DNA from: Trichoderma breve
Taxonomy: Eukaryota; Ascomycota; Sordariomycetes; Hypocreales; Hypocreaceae
Assembly: GCF_028502605.1 (NCBI RefSeq)
Contig: NC_079235.1
Location: 372,001 to 436,000, forward strand
DNA: 64,000 nt
Direction of reading: 5' to 3'
The position numbers and the translations under genes are program-made. The notes below the pieces were generated by a model, which did not search any database, was not told where the DNA came from, and saw nothing but the letters and a program-made list of their open reading frames with translations. Of the stretch, positions 1 to 9,879 are shown piece after piece; within the stretch, counting starts at the first letter, position 1, and every line of letters begins with the position of its first letter.

Positions 1-1383
1 GCGACAAAGACTTTTTTAAGTATTTGTTTGCGCAAGATGGCATTGAGACAGATGTACAAGAAAGTCATGGATGGGACCTTCTAACCTGTGCCCTATTGGG
101 TAAAAACACTACCATCATCAAGATGATACTTGGCCGGGGTAACTTTGATCTAGACCATATGGATCTCTATGGCCGAACAAATTTCGAATGGAGCACCCAT
201 TTGGGGTTACACGCGGTTCTAGCATCTGCATCAATGATACCAGAAGTTTCTCGTCAAACCTCCGAGATGCGCCAGATTCCATTCACAGTCGTTAAAGAAA
301 TAGCTACCGATGGGGAAGTGTGGGCGTGCATATTCTCACAAGACGGCTCACGACTAGCTCTTTGCCTTTCCTCCAATAAGGCTCTGATCTTTGATCTTCA
401 AAAAGACGAATTACAAAGCACCTTGGACCACGAAAAGCCCGTTACTAAAGCGTCCTGGAGTCCGGACGACTCGTTGATTGTGACCCTCAGCCTTGATGGT
501 AAGCCAAGATTATGGGATTCCGAGGCAAGATTGTTTACCCTAAGTCTCTTCATGGCTTCCTCAAAGCTAACAGGTATGCTAGAGTGGAGTGCTGGTCAAA
601 ATATTACCTCTGCATCATGAAGTCGGAATGGGATGCCATTGGTCACTTGACGGCAGATATGTCATTTTGACTTCCTTGAGTGACACACTTGGTATCGTGA
701 CTATGGAGATATCTGATGGTCATTATCGCCCATGGATCGAAGTTCAAGGTCTTCGCGTCCAATCTAGTGCCATGTCAAGAGATGGAAAGTGGCTTGTGGC
801 CATAACATATACAAAAGAGCTGCTCATCTTTCAAGTTGCGGCTGCGGAGCTAGCAACCAAAATCTCTCTATCAGAGCGCCCATCTTGGGTTTCTATCAGC
901 GATGGCCTCGGCCTTATTCTTATGGGATACGTTGATGGGGGGTTCGATATTCGGCTTCTTCCAAGCGGCGAAGTCATTCAGCAACGTCCTGGAATAAGCA
1001 ACACTGATTTTCTGTTGCAAGGATCTGTAGGGGGAGAAAATGATACATTTCTCTTGAGGGCCGAAGAAAGTAAGTCACTATCGGGCAATTTCTCTGACTG
1101 CGAGTAGGAGCTCACAAAACAAATAGACGGTTATATAAGCATCTGGGATCTAAATTCGGGAACTCTTGCAGGGCTCGAACACGGCCACTATCCTGAACGA
1201 ACAAACTATGCCGCGTGGAGTCCGGTCGATCCATGTGTCATTGCATCTGGCGGAGACGATCATAAATGCAGGATGTGAGTACAACTTGTGATATAATGAA
1301 TTTGATAAATCAGCAAACCAGAATAGCTAACAAAGACTAGCTGGTCCTGCCGAAATAATTTGCTTACCTATCACGAGGGCTGA
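1..1383 (+). CDS. Ankyrin/WD40-repeat protein, C-terminal part (5' end outside window)
   Basis: The frame is open at the left edge, so only the C-terminal part is present. Predicted exons are <3-573, 623-1069, 1127-1274 and 1341-1383. The introns (49, 57 and 66 nt) each restore one reading frame. The first ~75 residues look like an ankyrin-type helix pair (LLTCALLGKNTTIIKMIL). WD40-like blades follow, with SWSPDDSLIVTLSLDG, HWSLDGRYVILTS and a good final blade ending ASGGDDHKCRIW. In fungi such tails often belong to large NACHT/NB-ARC STAND proteins used in heterokaryon incompatibility or innate recognition, but no NTPase is visible here, so that role is inferred only. The first intron is the least certain, because without it a frameshift would be needed near position 575. 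Confidence 0.75.
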
Positions 1384-1505
1384 TGAGTCGCGGAGAAGGA
1401 TTCATATCCCGAATAGAATATTAATTAAATGGTTTAGGGATCCGAGCATCATTCGTCTGTGTGACTATGGCTGATCTATAGAGATAACCTTGACCAATTA
1501 ATTAG

Positions 1506-2226
1506 CAGGACACTCCTCGTGGAGGAAACCTATTAATAGATATCCAAGGAAGCTACACCTTTGATCCTCTTTTTGCATCACGCGACTGCTATAATGCATT
1601 GTCATGGCTGCCTGAAGCATTGTTACACCTCTTCCGAGGCAAAATGACCTGGCCGTTCGATACCCCACATGAAGTGGGACAGACATATCGTGGCCATGTG
1701 AGGCTCTACGGCGAGCTGACCCTCCAGACGTGGCAAGCAATTTGTGGCACCTTAAATCTTCTTCGGTAATGTTGTGGCCCCCAGTTGAGTACCCTTACTC
1801 ATGGACTCTAGTCGGTGGCATGGTCGCTCAGGCTGAGAAGGCTGCTCTAGTGCATTTCGTCCCTTGGATATTGTATGGCAACGGGCCATTAACAACTGGA
1901 CACATGGAGGAGACCACTCCACTATTCAACGAAAGCCTTCTGGTATTCGTGATATTGCCATTATTATGGGGATTCGGGCTGCAAATGTTTCATATCAAAG
2001 ATAAAGCTGCATTGAGCCTCATCCGGTCACCGGATGTTGCCCAGCCTGGGATATGCCTGGCATGGGCCTCTCAATGGAAAGGTGGCGAAATCCTCCCTTG
2101 CATTGAGCCTATAAATATGATATACAAGTACATGTCTATCTTTCCATCTTTTATGGCGTTCTATCACTCAAGACAGTCTCTGTTGCAGGCACTTTGGTTC
2201 GATTTGCTTGAGTCCAGCCATAAGTT
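1506..2226 (+). pseudogene. Decayed coding stretch, possibly C-terminus of a GH18 subgroup-C (killer-toxin-like) chitinase
   Basis: One frame is open from 1506 to 1767 and reads like an exon following an intron acceptor (attag/cag): GNLLIDIQGSYTFDP..., then HEVGQTYRGHVRLYGELTLQ. Similarity then shifts to a second frame (about 1805-1925, GGMVAQAEKA and GNGPLTTG) and to a third (about 1930-2200) containing GIRDIAIIMGIRAAN, CIEPHPVTGCCPAWDMPGM and YDIQVHVYLSIFYGVLSLKT. The third frame is broken by TAA at 2002 and by a TGA near 2104. Shifting frames with protein-like composition suggest an old, truncated gene copy. The chitinase link rests on a remembered resemblance to the tail of killer-toxin-like chitinases and is weak. 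Another decayed secreted protein is possible. It directly precedes the secreted-protein gene that starts at 2227. Confidence 0.33.
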
Positions 2227-3761
2227 ATGAAGGTTTCACTTATTCTCGGGGTCGTTACCCTATTTCCAACAGCAATTGCGGCCAAAGCATCGCCACCCGC
2301 AGCAATAGTGAGTCGCTATTACCAGTGATCATGCCATAGCGCTGACAATATTTCAATTTAGGACGAATACTGCCGTCAAAAAGGTATGTCGGCCCACTGC
2401 AGAAGGCTACAGCTGCATTAACACTGGAAAAGGTCAATTTGCCCAGCTGGTGAAAGGAGTCTGGAAATGTGTCCAAATTTCAGATATCTGCAGCCCCAGT
2501 GAGGATATCAGCACTATTCACCATGATAAAGACACAGGTGAATGGGTTTGTTGCTTAAAGGGCCATGAGCTTAAAAACGGTGAATGCATATCACCTGAAC
2601 CAGAGTGTAAATAAATAATTGTCGAATAAGTATCAGCGGTAACTCACAACATCTATAGGTCCTCTTCCTACTGGATTTTGCAAATCTCCAACTTGTGCAC
2701 AAACTCTAAGGTCTGCCGAACTAGAGACTCTTCTCCGTCAAGCCTTTTTAGAATGTTTCCCCCATGATGAGATACATCTGGATTCGTTCATCAAGTATCA
2801 AATAAACTCTCTCGAGACTGGAATTAACCTTTTTGAAAAGATTCATCAAGACAAGAAGGAGTCACTCCTGGTCCAGGGGCGCCAATCACCTTTCAGCCCC
2901 TCTAGGGAATGGTGGAATTGTCCTCAGGATAATTCGCCCTGCAAATGGCTCGCCTTGGAGAATAATAACGCCCCCAAAAAGTTGACCCCAACAGGTCATG
3001 AAAGAATGATTCTACCGAACCCAAACCAGCCTATCCCCAATTACGTATATCCATTCGATATGTGGGTGACGAAACTTGCCGGCGGACAATTCGCCCTTTA
3101 CATCAACGGCGAGCAGATCCAACCTCATGACTCAGGTCTTGACTTTTTTATTCCTGCTGGTGAGCCATCATTCTCAGCTTGGCAAAATTAAGCTTAGTTA
3201 CTGTGTTACTGACGAGTGTCATTAGGAACTGCCGCTGATGACATTTGGTACAAGTCTGAAACTGGTGCTATGATTCACTTCTACGGATCGTGCTCTACAT
3301 ATACCCCGTGTTTGGGAAGAAAAGTCGTTCCTTGGACCAGAGGCGTCTCACATAAACGACTAGGACAAGATGGAGAGATTTATATCGGGCAATATGATGA
3401 AGACTTGGTTCTTACCATTGCCGATACTGAGACGACTTCTGAGCAATACACTGTTTTCGCCGACGGTGTGAAGCTTGGCTCTACACATGGACGGCTCACT
3501 CTAGGAGATGAAAAGTACAAGAGATCTAATATTCATATGGTTGATGTGGGATCTGGAGCCGCCGGCGCTCTACGAAGTATTGCAAACGATGGATTCTGGG
3601 GGTCATTCAAGATTCCGAGAGGTAAGAACATATGACTTCGTGACTTTAAGCACAGGGGCTCTAACATTTCCACAGGCGCTAAGAAGATTACCATCGTCGA
3701 TGATTCGTCTGATTTCGATTTCGCCTTTGAGTATCGTCTTGATACCGCATGTAGCTGCTAA
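2227..3761 (+). CDS. Secreted Cys-containing protein of unknown family (428 aa)
   Basis: Predicted exons are 2227-2307, 2384-2606, 2659-3159, 3226-3621 and 3676-3761. The start gives a clear signal peptide (MKVSLILGVVTLFPTAIAA). Next comes a Cys-rich module of ~75 residues (CRPTAEGYSCINTG, WKCVQISDIC, WVCCLKGHELKNGEC), a ~190-residue middle part with few cysteines, and a C-terminal beta-rich-looking module with EQYTVFADGVKLGST, GFWGSFKIPRGAKKITIVD and a final CSC. I do not recognise the family. The first intron is awkward. The best-looking acceptor (ttag at 2360-2361, with an ideal GCTGAC branch site) leads to a stop, whereas the AAG acceptor ending at 2383 keeps the frame. An alternative reading is a one-base frameshift or a 19-nt intron-like element at 2383-2401. 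All later junctions are clean, so most of the gene looks under selection. Confidence 0.65.
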
Positions 3762-4311
3762 AAGGAAGGATTTTGTCATGGAAAATGCACGTTGGTAGAG
3801 AAAATGTTGGTTTGGTATAGGTTTGTAGTTGTGGTTCTCTAGAAGGCAGTATCGTGATTTTTTTGCCTGCATGGCAATAGCTGTTTAAATAGAGAATAAA
3901 AGTTTGTTTACATCGTCGAGAAATTCACAATTTGATAGAACACGCCATGTGTCAACCGCACTGTGGTGACCTTGAAGAGTAGCTCCTGCAATATTGACAG
4001 CTCAACTAAGCAATTTTTAACGTTCAGGCTAACTGTATGCTTAGAAACGTGAATTATTTTACAGTGAATTAAAATGAACTACACACACCGACCTGTCGTC
4101 ATTCTCGCTCTAAATAAACGCCTCTCGCGCAACTTGCCTGGGCATGAGGGGTTGCTGCCTGTATGGTATCCTAGCGGATGCGAAACTTTGCCCCCATGAT
4201 CAAGCATGATATAATGCATATATACTCTGGCGATATCAAGTTGTGTCGCGATGACACAAGCAGCTTCGCATTCAAGATCAACATATACAGACTTACTGTT
4301 CATACTTCACA
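3762..4311. other. Intergenic, 550 bp
   Basis: A moderately AT-rich spacer between two plus-strand genes. It should hold the 3' UTR of the secreted-protein gene and the promoter of the YCII-like gene. The minus-strand frame at 4079-4303 has no family-like features and is not called. Confidence 0.5.
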
Positions 4312-4776
4312 ATGCCTTCATTCATCTTTCTTATGAAAGCCAATGTCATGGCTGAAGCCCCACCTGCAGAAATCCCCCCAGAGATCTTCGAGTCAATGTG
4401 CAAGTACAACGAAGAACTGAACGATGCCGGAATCTTACTTGACGCTCAAGGCCTCCGACCAACTTCAGTTGATAGTTATCGATTGACCTACTCGACTGAC
4501 AATCTACCTGAAGTCATTCCAGGACCTTTTAACGTCGCTACGGAAACTCATATCTGTGGCTGGTGGATTGTCCAAACCAAGGATGCGGAGGAGGCTCTCA
4601 GCTGGGCTAAGAAGATTCCGATGCAATCAGGGGAGATTGTTGTTCGACGGATTGGGTGTGTGGAAGAGCTGGGAGATGGTTTCACAAAGGAGTTACGAGA
4701 ACGGGAAGCAAAGTTACGGGTTCAGGTGGCAAAGAGAGTGCTGGAACTTGCGCAAAAGGACAATGGATCTATTTAA
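4312..4776 (+). CDS. YCII/DGPF-domain protein (dimeric alpha-beta barrel), 154 aa
   Basis: A single exon covering nearly the whole family length. It carries the family order: an N-terminal strand (FIFLMKANVMAE), the helix ESMCKYNEELNDAGILLDAQGLRPT, the DGPF-type turn as PGPFNVATE, then ICGWWIVQTKDAEEALSWAKKIP and EIVVRRIG. The family folds as a ferredoxin-like dimeric barrel related to YciI. Most members lack a proven reaction, and bacterial relatives often sit beside sigma factors or oxidative catabolic genes. MPSFIFLMKAN fits the usual N-terminus, so this start was kept. No signal peptide is seen, so it should be cytosolic. It is isolated between a secreted-protein gene and the zinc-finger gene, and the context gives no pathway. 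Confidence 0.85.
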   Translation: MPSFIFLMKANVMAEAPPAEIPPEIFESMCKYNEELNDAGILLDAQGLRPTSVDSYRLTYSTDNLPEVIPGPFNVATETHICGWWIVQTKDAEEALSWAKKIPMQSGEIVVRRIGCVEELGDGFTKELREREAKLRVQVAKRVLELAQKDNGSI

Positions 4777-5355
4777 CGGAGATGTGCCTTTCATGTCAGT
4801 AGTAGCTGTTTTGGAGTTGAATTAGTAAAGGGAGTGCCTAGCCGGTACCCTAAATTTGTACATACTTAGGTATCCAGCTTCCAAGCGACTAATACCTGGG
4901 TGTCTGGTTCTTCCAGGCGCCTACTATTACCTCTCCCTCTTCCTAGTACCTGCTACTACTACTATTCAGCCAGAATTCGTTAAATTTGTCACATAAGATG
5001 CTCTTTATAGCCAACACTTGGGGTGCTAGCCGGCGGAGATGTGAATGAAGTAGGCAGTGGAGTTGACGCTTTAGACATACACATTGAGAAGAATTCTGTC
5101 TATTATGAACTATAGATGAACCCTTTCACATTACACGGTTCAGAATAGGGACTCTATAGGCCCTGAAAAGGGCGACATCATGCAGATTGCATGTTAATAT
5201 ACTCGTACTCTCGACGACTGCGCCCGCTGCTATCCCACGCCGTCAGCTCACAGAGACAACCGCCGGGTATTGCAGCCTGTTCATCCTCCAAGATCTGTAC
5301 AGCGCCGCCCTACAGGCTTATTTGTCTATGGAAAGCAAACTATCTGGAATTGCTA
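4777..5355. other. Convergent intergenic spacer
   Basis: Lies between the 3' ends of the YCII-like gene and the minus-strand zinc-finger gene. Only short open frames occur. A short run of degenerate CTACTA triplets is seen near 4920-4962, a milder version of the tract at 24.1 kb. Confidence 0.5.
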
Positions 5356-6078
5356 CTAAGCGAGTATAATACTTTTCACGCCGTCGGAGTCATCGCCGTA
5401 TTTGTCATCCGCCTCTTGGGAGCTGCTACACTCTTGTATAGAGACACTAGCAGAGTCGGTGGATGACAAAGTTATTGAACCTTGGTTGTCTGGAATCTCT
5501 GACAAGGGTGCAGTCTCGTCGATTGTTGCCTCTGCCATGGCCATATCATCACTCTGTGTTGTTTGTGCTTGAACCTCTTCGCGTATCTGCATGCAGCATC
5601 TCGGTGGAGGTGGTATCAATTGGAAAGGCCTTTGTCTTGCGTTATGGACCTTGCTTTGAGATCAGTATACATGAAGATTTCGAAGCACATTTTGCTAGCC
5701 TATCGAACCTACACGGTGGTATGGAGTTCTGAGATGCCATCGCAGCTTCTCTGCGTCTTTAAAGTAGTGATCATGGCATCTGGCTCCTTCGACACGGCAA
5801 ACGGCGCTACCTTCCAGGTCCCAGTCCACCTTCTCATACGGCAGATGGGCATACAGATACCCATATGTCAGCGACCGCATATTTGAATGGTTAAATAATG
5901 TTTCTTCTGCTCATTTATTAGCGTCAATATGACAGCGGATTTGAAATGAATGCTCACAAGAAATTGGCTCCTCTTCTGGCTCTGGAGGAGACGACGGCGT
6001 AGACGATGGCAGCGGCGGGAGAGATAGCTCTGGTGATGGCCACACATTCTCTACATCGTTGAAGGGTAATGGCTCCAT
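5356..6078 (-). CDS. C2H2-like zinc-finger protein, 203 aa, three exons
   Basis: Predicted exons (complement) are 5958-6078, 5713-5909 and 5356-5649. The 48- and 63-nt introns have GTGAGC and GTAGGT donors, the first with a GCTAAT branch site. The N-terminus is Pro/Ser/Glu-rich (ELSLPPLPSSTPSSPPEPEE). Residues 78-105 form a zinc-finger-like element, C78-x6-C85-x13-H99-x5-H105 (KDAEKLRWHLRTPYH), and the C-terminus is acidic and Ser-rich, like an activation or low-complexity tail. The Cys-Cys spacing is longer than in the classical C2H2 finger, so metal binding is inferred. Upstream of the start the minus strand is strongly CT-rich (6121-6200), as in many fungal promoters. The function is probably nuclear, but the target is unknown. 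Confidence 0.65.
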
Positions 6079-6766
6079 TGCAGTAAATGTCGAAGCATGC
6101 GGTGGGATTTGGTGTCATGCAAGCTGCTGTCGAGGGCGGGAGACAAAAGAGAGGAGAGGAGAGAGGGAGAAAGAAGTGAAAGAAAAGAGAAACGGAGAGA
6201 GAGCGATAAGTAGAGAGATAAGTAGAGAAAAGTAGAGAAAAGATGGAGCGCCTATAAGTATGTGACCCTTTCTTACGATGAGCTGGCTGTGCACCTGCTT
6301 AACTCGATGAAACGAAGATGCAGGGAGGAGCGACATTGGCAGCACTTGCGCATCGTGAACAAACCATGAAAGTCATCTGCACGTCAGTACCTACCAATGC
6401 TCGGCAAAATGATGCGGTACATGTATCCATATCTTATCAGCTGATATATATATAGTATATATGGTAGTATATACATATATTTCACCAGCAACAGGAAGAA
6501 TAGCTATCCAAAACCTTGGTTAGGTGAATGCCTTCTAAAATATTTACCAATTGTTCTCTAAGTACGACTGCAACTCGCTTCTTGTGTCGAGGCTTTCCGC
6601 TGTTACCTATATAGCAGTATCAATATATACATGCATGGTATATCAGCATTAAATTCACAAGACGGGGTGTGGGATACGGTATATTATAGGTGCGCTGGAT
6701 AGTCATTTCTATTTTAAACTATATACATGCTAATTGTTTTCTAGACATCATATCTCATAGCGCTTC
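6079..6766. other. Intergenic: CT-rich promoter block and AT-rich stretch
   Basis: Positions 6121-6245 are almost pure purine on the plus strand (pyrimidine on the minus strand), fitting the promoter of the minus-strand zinc-finger gene. Positions 6440-6480 are a TATATA-rich stretch. The remainder is the 3' flank of the SDR gene. No gene is seen. Confidence 0.5.
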
Positions 6767-7621
6767 TTAATAATCCGTTGAGCTGGCAATCTCCTTCCAT
6801 GCCTGGCAGACATCAATTGCCGATTGTGCTGACTTGGTGATTTCCTCAATGGCGTCCTGTCCCAAAGGCAGGAATTCTGGCAGTTCCTTGCCCTGGGCTA
6901 CGCCGCTGGAAGTGACGACGTCGTAAATGACTTGAGCTCCCTTGACAGGGTCACCAGGTTGCTTGTTGGCCTCGCGAGCAATGCCTTCCTTGACTGCTTC
7001 GCTGATCGCTCTGTAATCGGCGATGCCGTCGCTTCCATTTGATGTTCTGAAGTTGCCATCCTGTTTCAGCAGTTCTGTTCGGAAGCGGCCAGGCTCTACA
7101 AGCAGATGCTTAATGCCCAGAGGCTTGACTTCACTGGCGAGACCGAAACTGAGCCACCGGATAGCAGCCTTGGATGCGTTGTATATGCTAGCCGCGGGGT
7201 GAGCGAACCATGCGGCCATTGATCCGATGGTTACCAGGGTTCCAGATCTCTTTTCTCTTAGGTGAGGAAGAATGGCGCGGTAGACGTTGAGAGCACCAAA
7301 GACGTTGGTCTGAAACTGCGCATATGTGTCCTCTGGTGTGAGATCCTCGAGGATGCCGGTGTGAACGTAAGCTGCGCAGTTGACGACAATGTCGATGGGG
7401 CCGTGAACCTTGACAATGGCATCAACATCGGCCTTGATCTTGTCTAGCGGCTCATTTTGGTCAAGACGAGCGACTTGGATGTTCTTGTCTGTGATGTTCT
7501 GGGCTCTAGTCAGGGAGCGTGTTGTGGCAATGACCTTGTTGCCCTGCTTTGCGGCAATGATGGCGAGGTGCAGGCCAAGGCCGGACGAGGCACCAGTGAT
7601 GAGCCAAGTTTGAGGAGCCAT
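6767..7621 (-). CDS. Classical SDR oxidoreductase, 284 aa
   Basis: A single-exon NAD(P)-dependent short-chain dehydrogenase/reductase. The Rossmann nucleotide-binding motif TGASSGLG lies at residues 8-15, the structural NNAG position reads VNCAAY, and the catalytic Ser and Tyr-x3-Lys are present (TIGSMAAW...SIYNASK). After the active site, VEPGRFRTELL follows as in this branch of SDRs (oxidoreductases that act on small carbonyl or alcohol substrates). The length is normal. The substrate cannot be read from sequence. It is the first of several SDR-type genes between 6.7 and 21.7 kb and is transcribed away from the FrnE-like gene's 3' end. Confidence 0.9.
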   Translation of the reverse strand: MAPQTWLITGASSGLGLHLAIIAAKQGNKVIATTRSLTRAQNITDKNIQVARLDQNEPLDKIKADVDAIVKVHGPIDIVVNCAAYVHTGILEDLTPEDTYAQFQTNVFGALNVYRAILPHLREKRSGTLVTIGSMAAWFAHPAASIYNASKAAIRWLSFGLASEVKPLGIKHLLVEPGRFRTELLKQDGNFRTSNGSDGIADYRAISEAVKEGIAREANKQPGDPVKGAQVIYDVVTSSGVAQGKELPEFLPLGQDAIEEITKSAQSAIDVCQAWKEIASSTDY

Positions 7622-8231
7622 TGTTGCTATGAAGATGCGGATTCTTGGTGAGTTGATGATATGAATGCCTGCTTCTTCTCTTGTCGTTTGGTCAATGGTA
7701 GAAGTCTAACATACCATATCGCAAGGACATCGCCTTTCTTTTATACCTGGATTCTCAAGCCACCTCATACAACCTCTTTCTCCTCATCACCCGACCATCT
7801 CGATAGTCTGGCTTCGGTATGACTCAATTCATATCGCTGTTACATCTTAGTTCCTCCACATTTTGAGGGAATCTTCTCTTCTTGAAGCAATCCGTGGCTA
7901 TTTGCCTTGATTTATTTGTCTAGCAGGGCCGACCCGAGAGCGGACGGGAGCGGACTCGAGCGGACTCGAGCGGATAGTGGATTCCTCGACCGAAAAACTC
8001 GGCGATTACTACGCAAAAATCCGGGGCCACCACATGCGGAGATAAAATCTGAGCCCACAGTGGCGGTTAGATTTCCCGCGGGCTCAGTCCGAGTTGGAGC
8101 TCCGTTCATTGGAGATTTCGAGAAGAGCCTTCGATATGAGAGAATGTCTGTAAAGGGTAATAATTGGAGTAAACTATTTAAAGCTCCTTAAGGTACAGCC
8201 GTAGGTGATGTTGCCACCTCTTGAGAAGAGC
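7622..8231. other. Intergenic: promoter of the SDR gene and a short CGG-bearing repeat
   Basis: Holds the upstream region of the SDR gene starting at 7621 and the 3' flank of the gene ending at 8232. Short open frames at 7907-8191 overlap the direct repeat and are not called. Confidence 0.45.
7934..7974. repeat. Four tandem GAGCGGAC-type units
   Basis: The octamer-decamer GAGCGGACNC occurs about four times in direct orientation with ~10-bp spacing (gagcggacgg, gagcggactc twice, then gagcggatag). Each unit contains CGG, the half-site read by Zn2Cys6 regulators, so this could be an operator-like array for the SDR gene 310 bp away. A chance microsatellite is equally possible. Confidence 0.5.
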
Positions 8232-8939
8232 TTACATACATGTATTGCCCTCTTTCCATCTGTAACTTGATTCTGCTTCGCCTTCTGCAGCTTTGGCGCG
8301 AGCGAATTGCTTGACGAATTCGTCCACGCTTTGTGCTCCTTGTACGCGGTATTTATCATTAATTATGAATGTCGGTACAGCCGTGACACCCATTCTCGTT
8401 GCTTCGTTCACCTCTTCCTCCACTTCGCTTTTCCCATTGTCGCTAAGGAGCCATTCCTTTGCCTCCTTTGGATCTAGCCCTCCTCGCTCGGCGGCCTTGA
8501 CGAGATCGTCAATGCTAGTGATGTCGCCGCCTTCCTCAAAGAACATCTTCATGATTTGGTTGACGACCTTGTTCTCCATTTCATTGCCCTTTGATCTGCC
8601 TAGTTGAACAAGTCGATGAGAATCTCTGGTATTGCCGATTAGAGATTTGAATGTGAAGTTTAGACCTTCTTCGGCGCCTGTCTGCGCCAGCCGTTCGTGG
8701 ATTGCGTCGACCCGACTGTAGCTTCCAAACTTCTGTGCTACGTGTTCTCGCACTGGTGCCGATTGGAAGGATGCGTGAGGATCGAGGTAGAACGCATGCC
8801 AGGAGATGGTAAAGTTGTCGGTTTCGCCTTTTGGAGTGGCACTGCGGAACGCAGAAATAGCTCGATCTAGGCGTGCTTTGCCCAAAAAGCAAAAGGGACA
8901 GACATTGTCAGAGATGATTTTGATGGTAAAGTTTGTCAT
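8232..8939 (-). CDS. FrnE/DsbA-family thioredoxin-fold oxidoreductase, 235 aa
   Basis: A single exon. The redox motif C14-P-F-C17 follows the first strand (IKIISDNVCPFCFLGK). The DsbA-type helical insertion lies in the middle, and the cis-proline loop reads TAVPTFIIND. Overall order and length match the FrnE branch of DSBA-like oxidoreductases (2-hydroxychromene-2-carboxylate isomerase superfamily). These act on disulfides, or with glutathione on polyketide-type or aromatic substrates. There is no signal peptide, so it is probably cytosolic. The CDS ends just where a GTATGT sequence occurs, so a small additional 3' exon cannot be excluded. Confidence 0.88.
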   Translation of the reverse strand: MTNFTIKIISDNVCPFCFLGKARLDRAISAFRSATPKGETDNFTISWHAFYLDPHASFQSAPVREHVAQKFGSYSRVDAIHERLAQTGAEEGLNFTFKSLIGNTRDSHRLVQLGRSKGNEMENKVVNQIMKMFFEEGGDITSIDDLVKAAERGGLDPKEAKEWLLSDNGKSEVEEEVNEATRMGVTAVPTFIINDKYRVQGAQSVDEFVKQFARAKAAEGEAESSYRWKEGNTCM

Positions 8940-9879
8940 TACGACTGATTACTGAGAGATTCCGACAAACAGAGTAACGATACAGAGCTCAGAGAAGACG
9001 AAGAGGAGGGAGAGGGACGAGGAGACAAGCGGAGAGCCATATATGTGACACAGATGGTGGGTATGGCCTTAGTCATGGTAAAATAATAGTCTAACAATGT
9101 ATTTAAAGTAGATAGCACAATGCCGACGAAGATAGTTCATAGACATTGCATACAAAGTCTCTAAACGTTAGGATGTTGCTAGAACGCGATACCAAGCAGT
9201 TAGCAACTCGGCGAGCAGTTTACCACCACCTCCTTGGAGATCCCCGATTTGTGCCTCTTTTCGTTGCAAAATCGAATAGAAAAGAAAGCACTTTTACAAT
9301 ATTGAAAAATATGCTATTTGCACTAGGGCATGCGCGCAACTACTCGTACAATGATATCGCGAAGAAATTAAAAGTGCGTCGCTGCTGAATAAGCCGGAGA
9401 CTTTCAGCTCGGGAGGAACGTGGGATGAATGCAATCCATTGAGAATCACAGCCCGGCTTACGTATCCAACAAGCTAACATGGTACGAGTCCGTTGACGAA
9501 AGAGGAACGAGTTGTAACTCCATAAATCCGCCTTGTTTCTTTTAGGAAAGGCAGCGGAATGAGTGACGACGTGGATCCAGAGTACCAAGACCTCTTTACC
9601 CGTTTTGGGAACCGCGCGGTGAAGCTGTCGCAAGCGACTTCAGCAAGACAACGTTTGAAGGCGACAAATGAAACATAAATCGAAAAGGGGATGTACAGCT
9701 TAGAAATCGACATGATACGATGCAGCATGAAAGAATTGAGAACTGTTGTGTCTTCAATTCTATATAAGTCCTGAGATTCCCGTAAATTGAACCAAAACAT
9801 CCTCAAGTTAAACAATGCTATAAACACAGATCCAACATTCTCACAAACATCATTTTGAACAACACTAATACTCGCAATC
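8940..9879. other. Divergent intergenic region, 940 bp
   Basis: Separates the start of the minus-strand FrnE-like gene from the plus-strand NmrA-like gene and so holds both promoters. Open frames at 9146-9388 and 9340-9986 have no family signature and overlap the real exon start at 9880. Confidence 0.5.
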
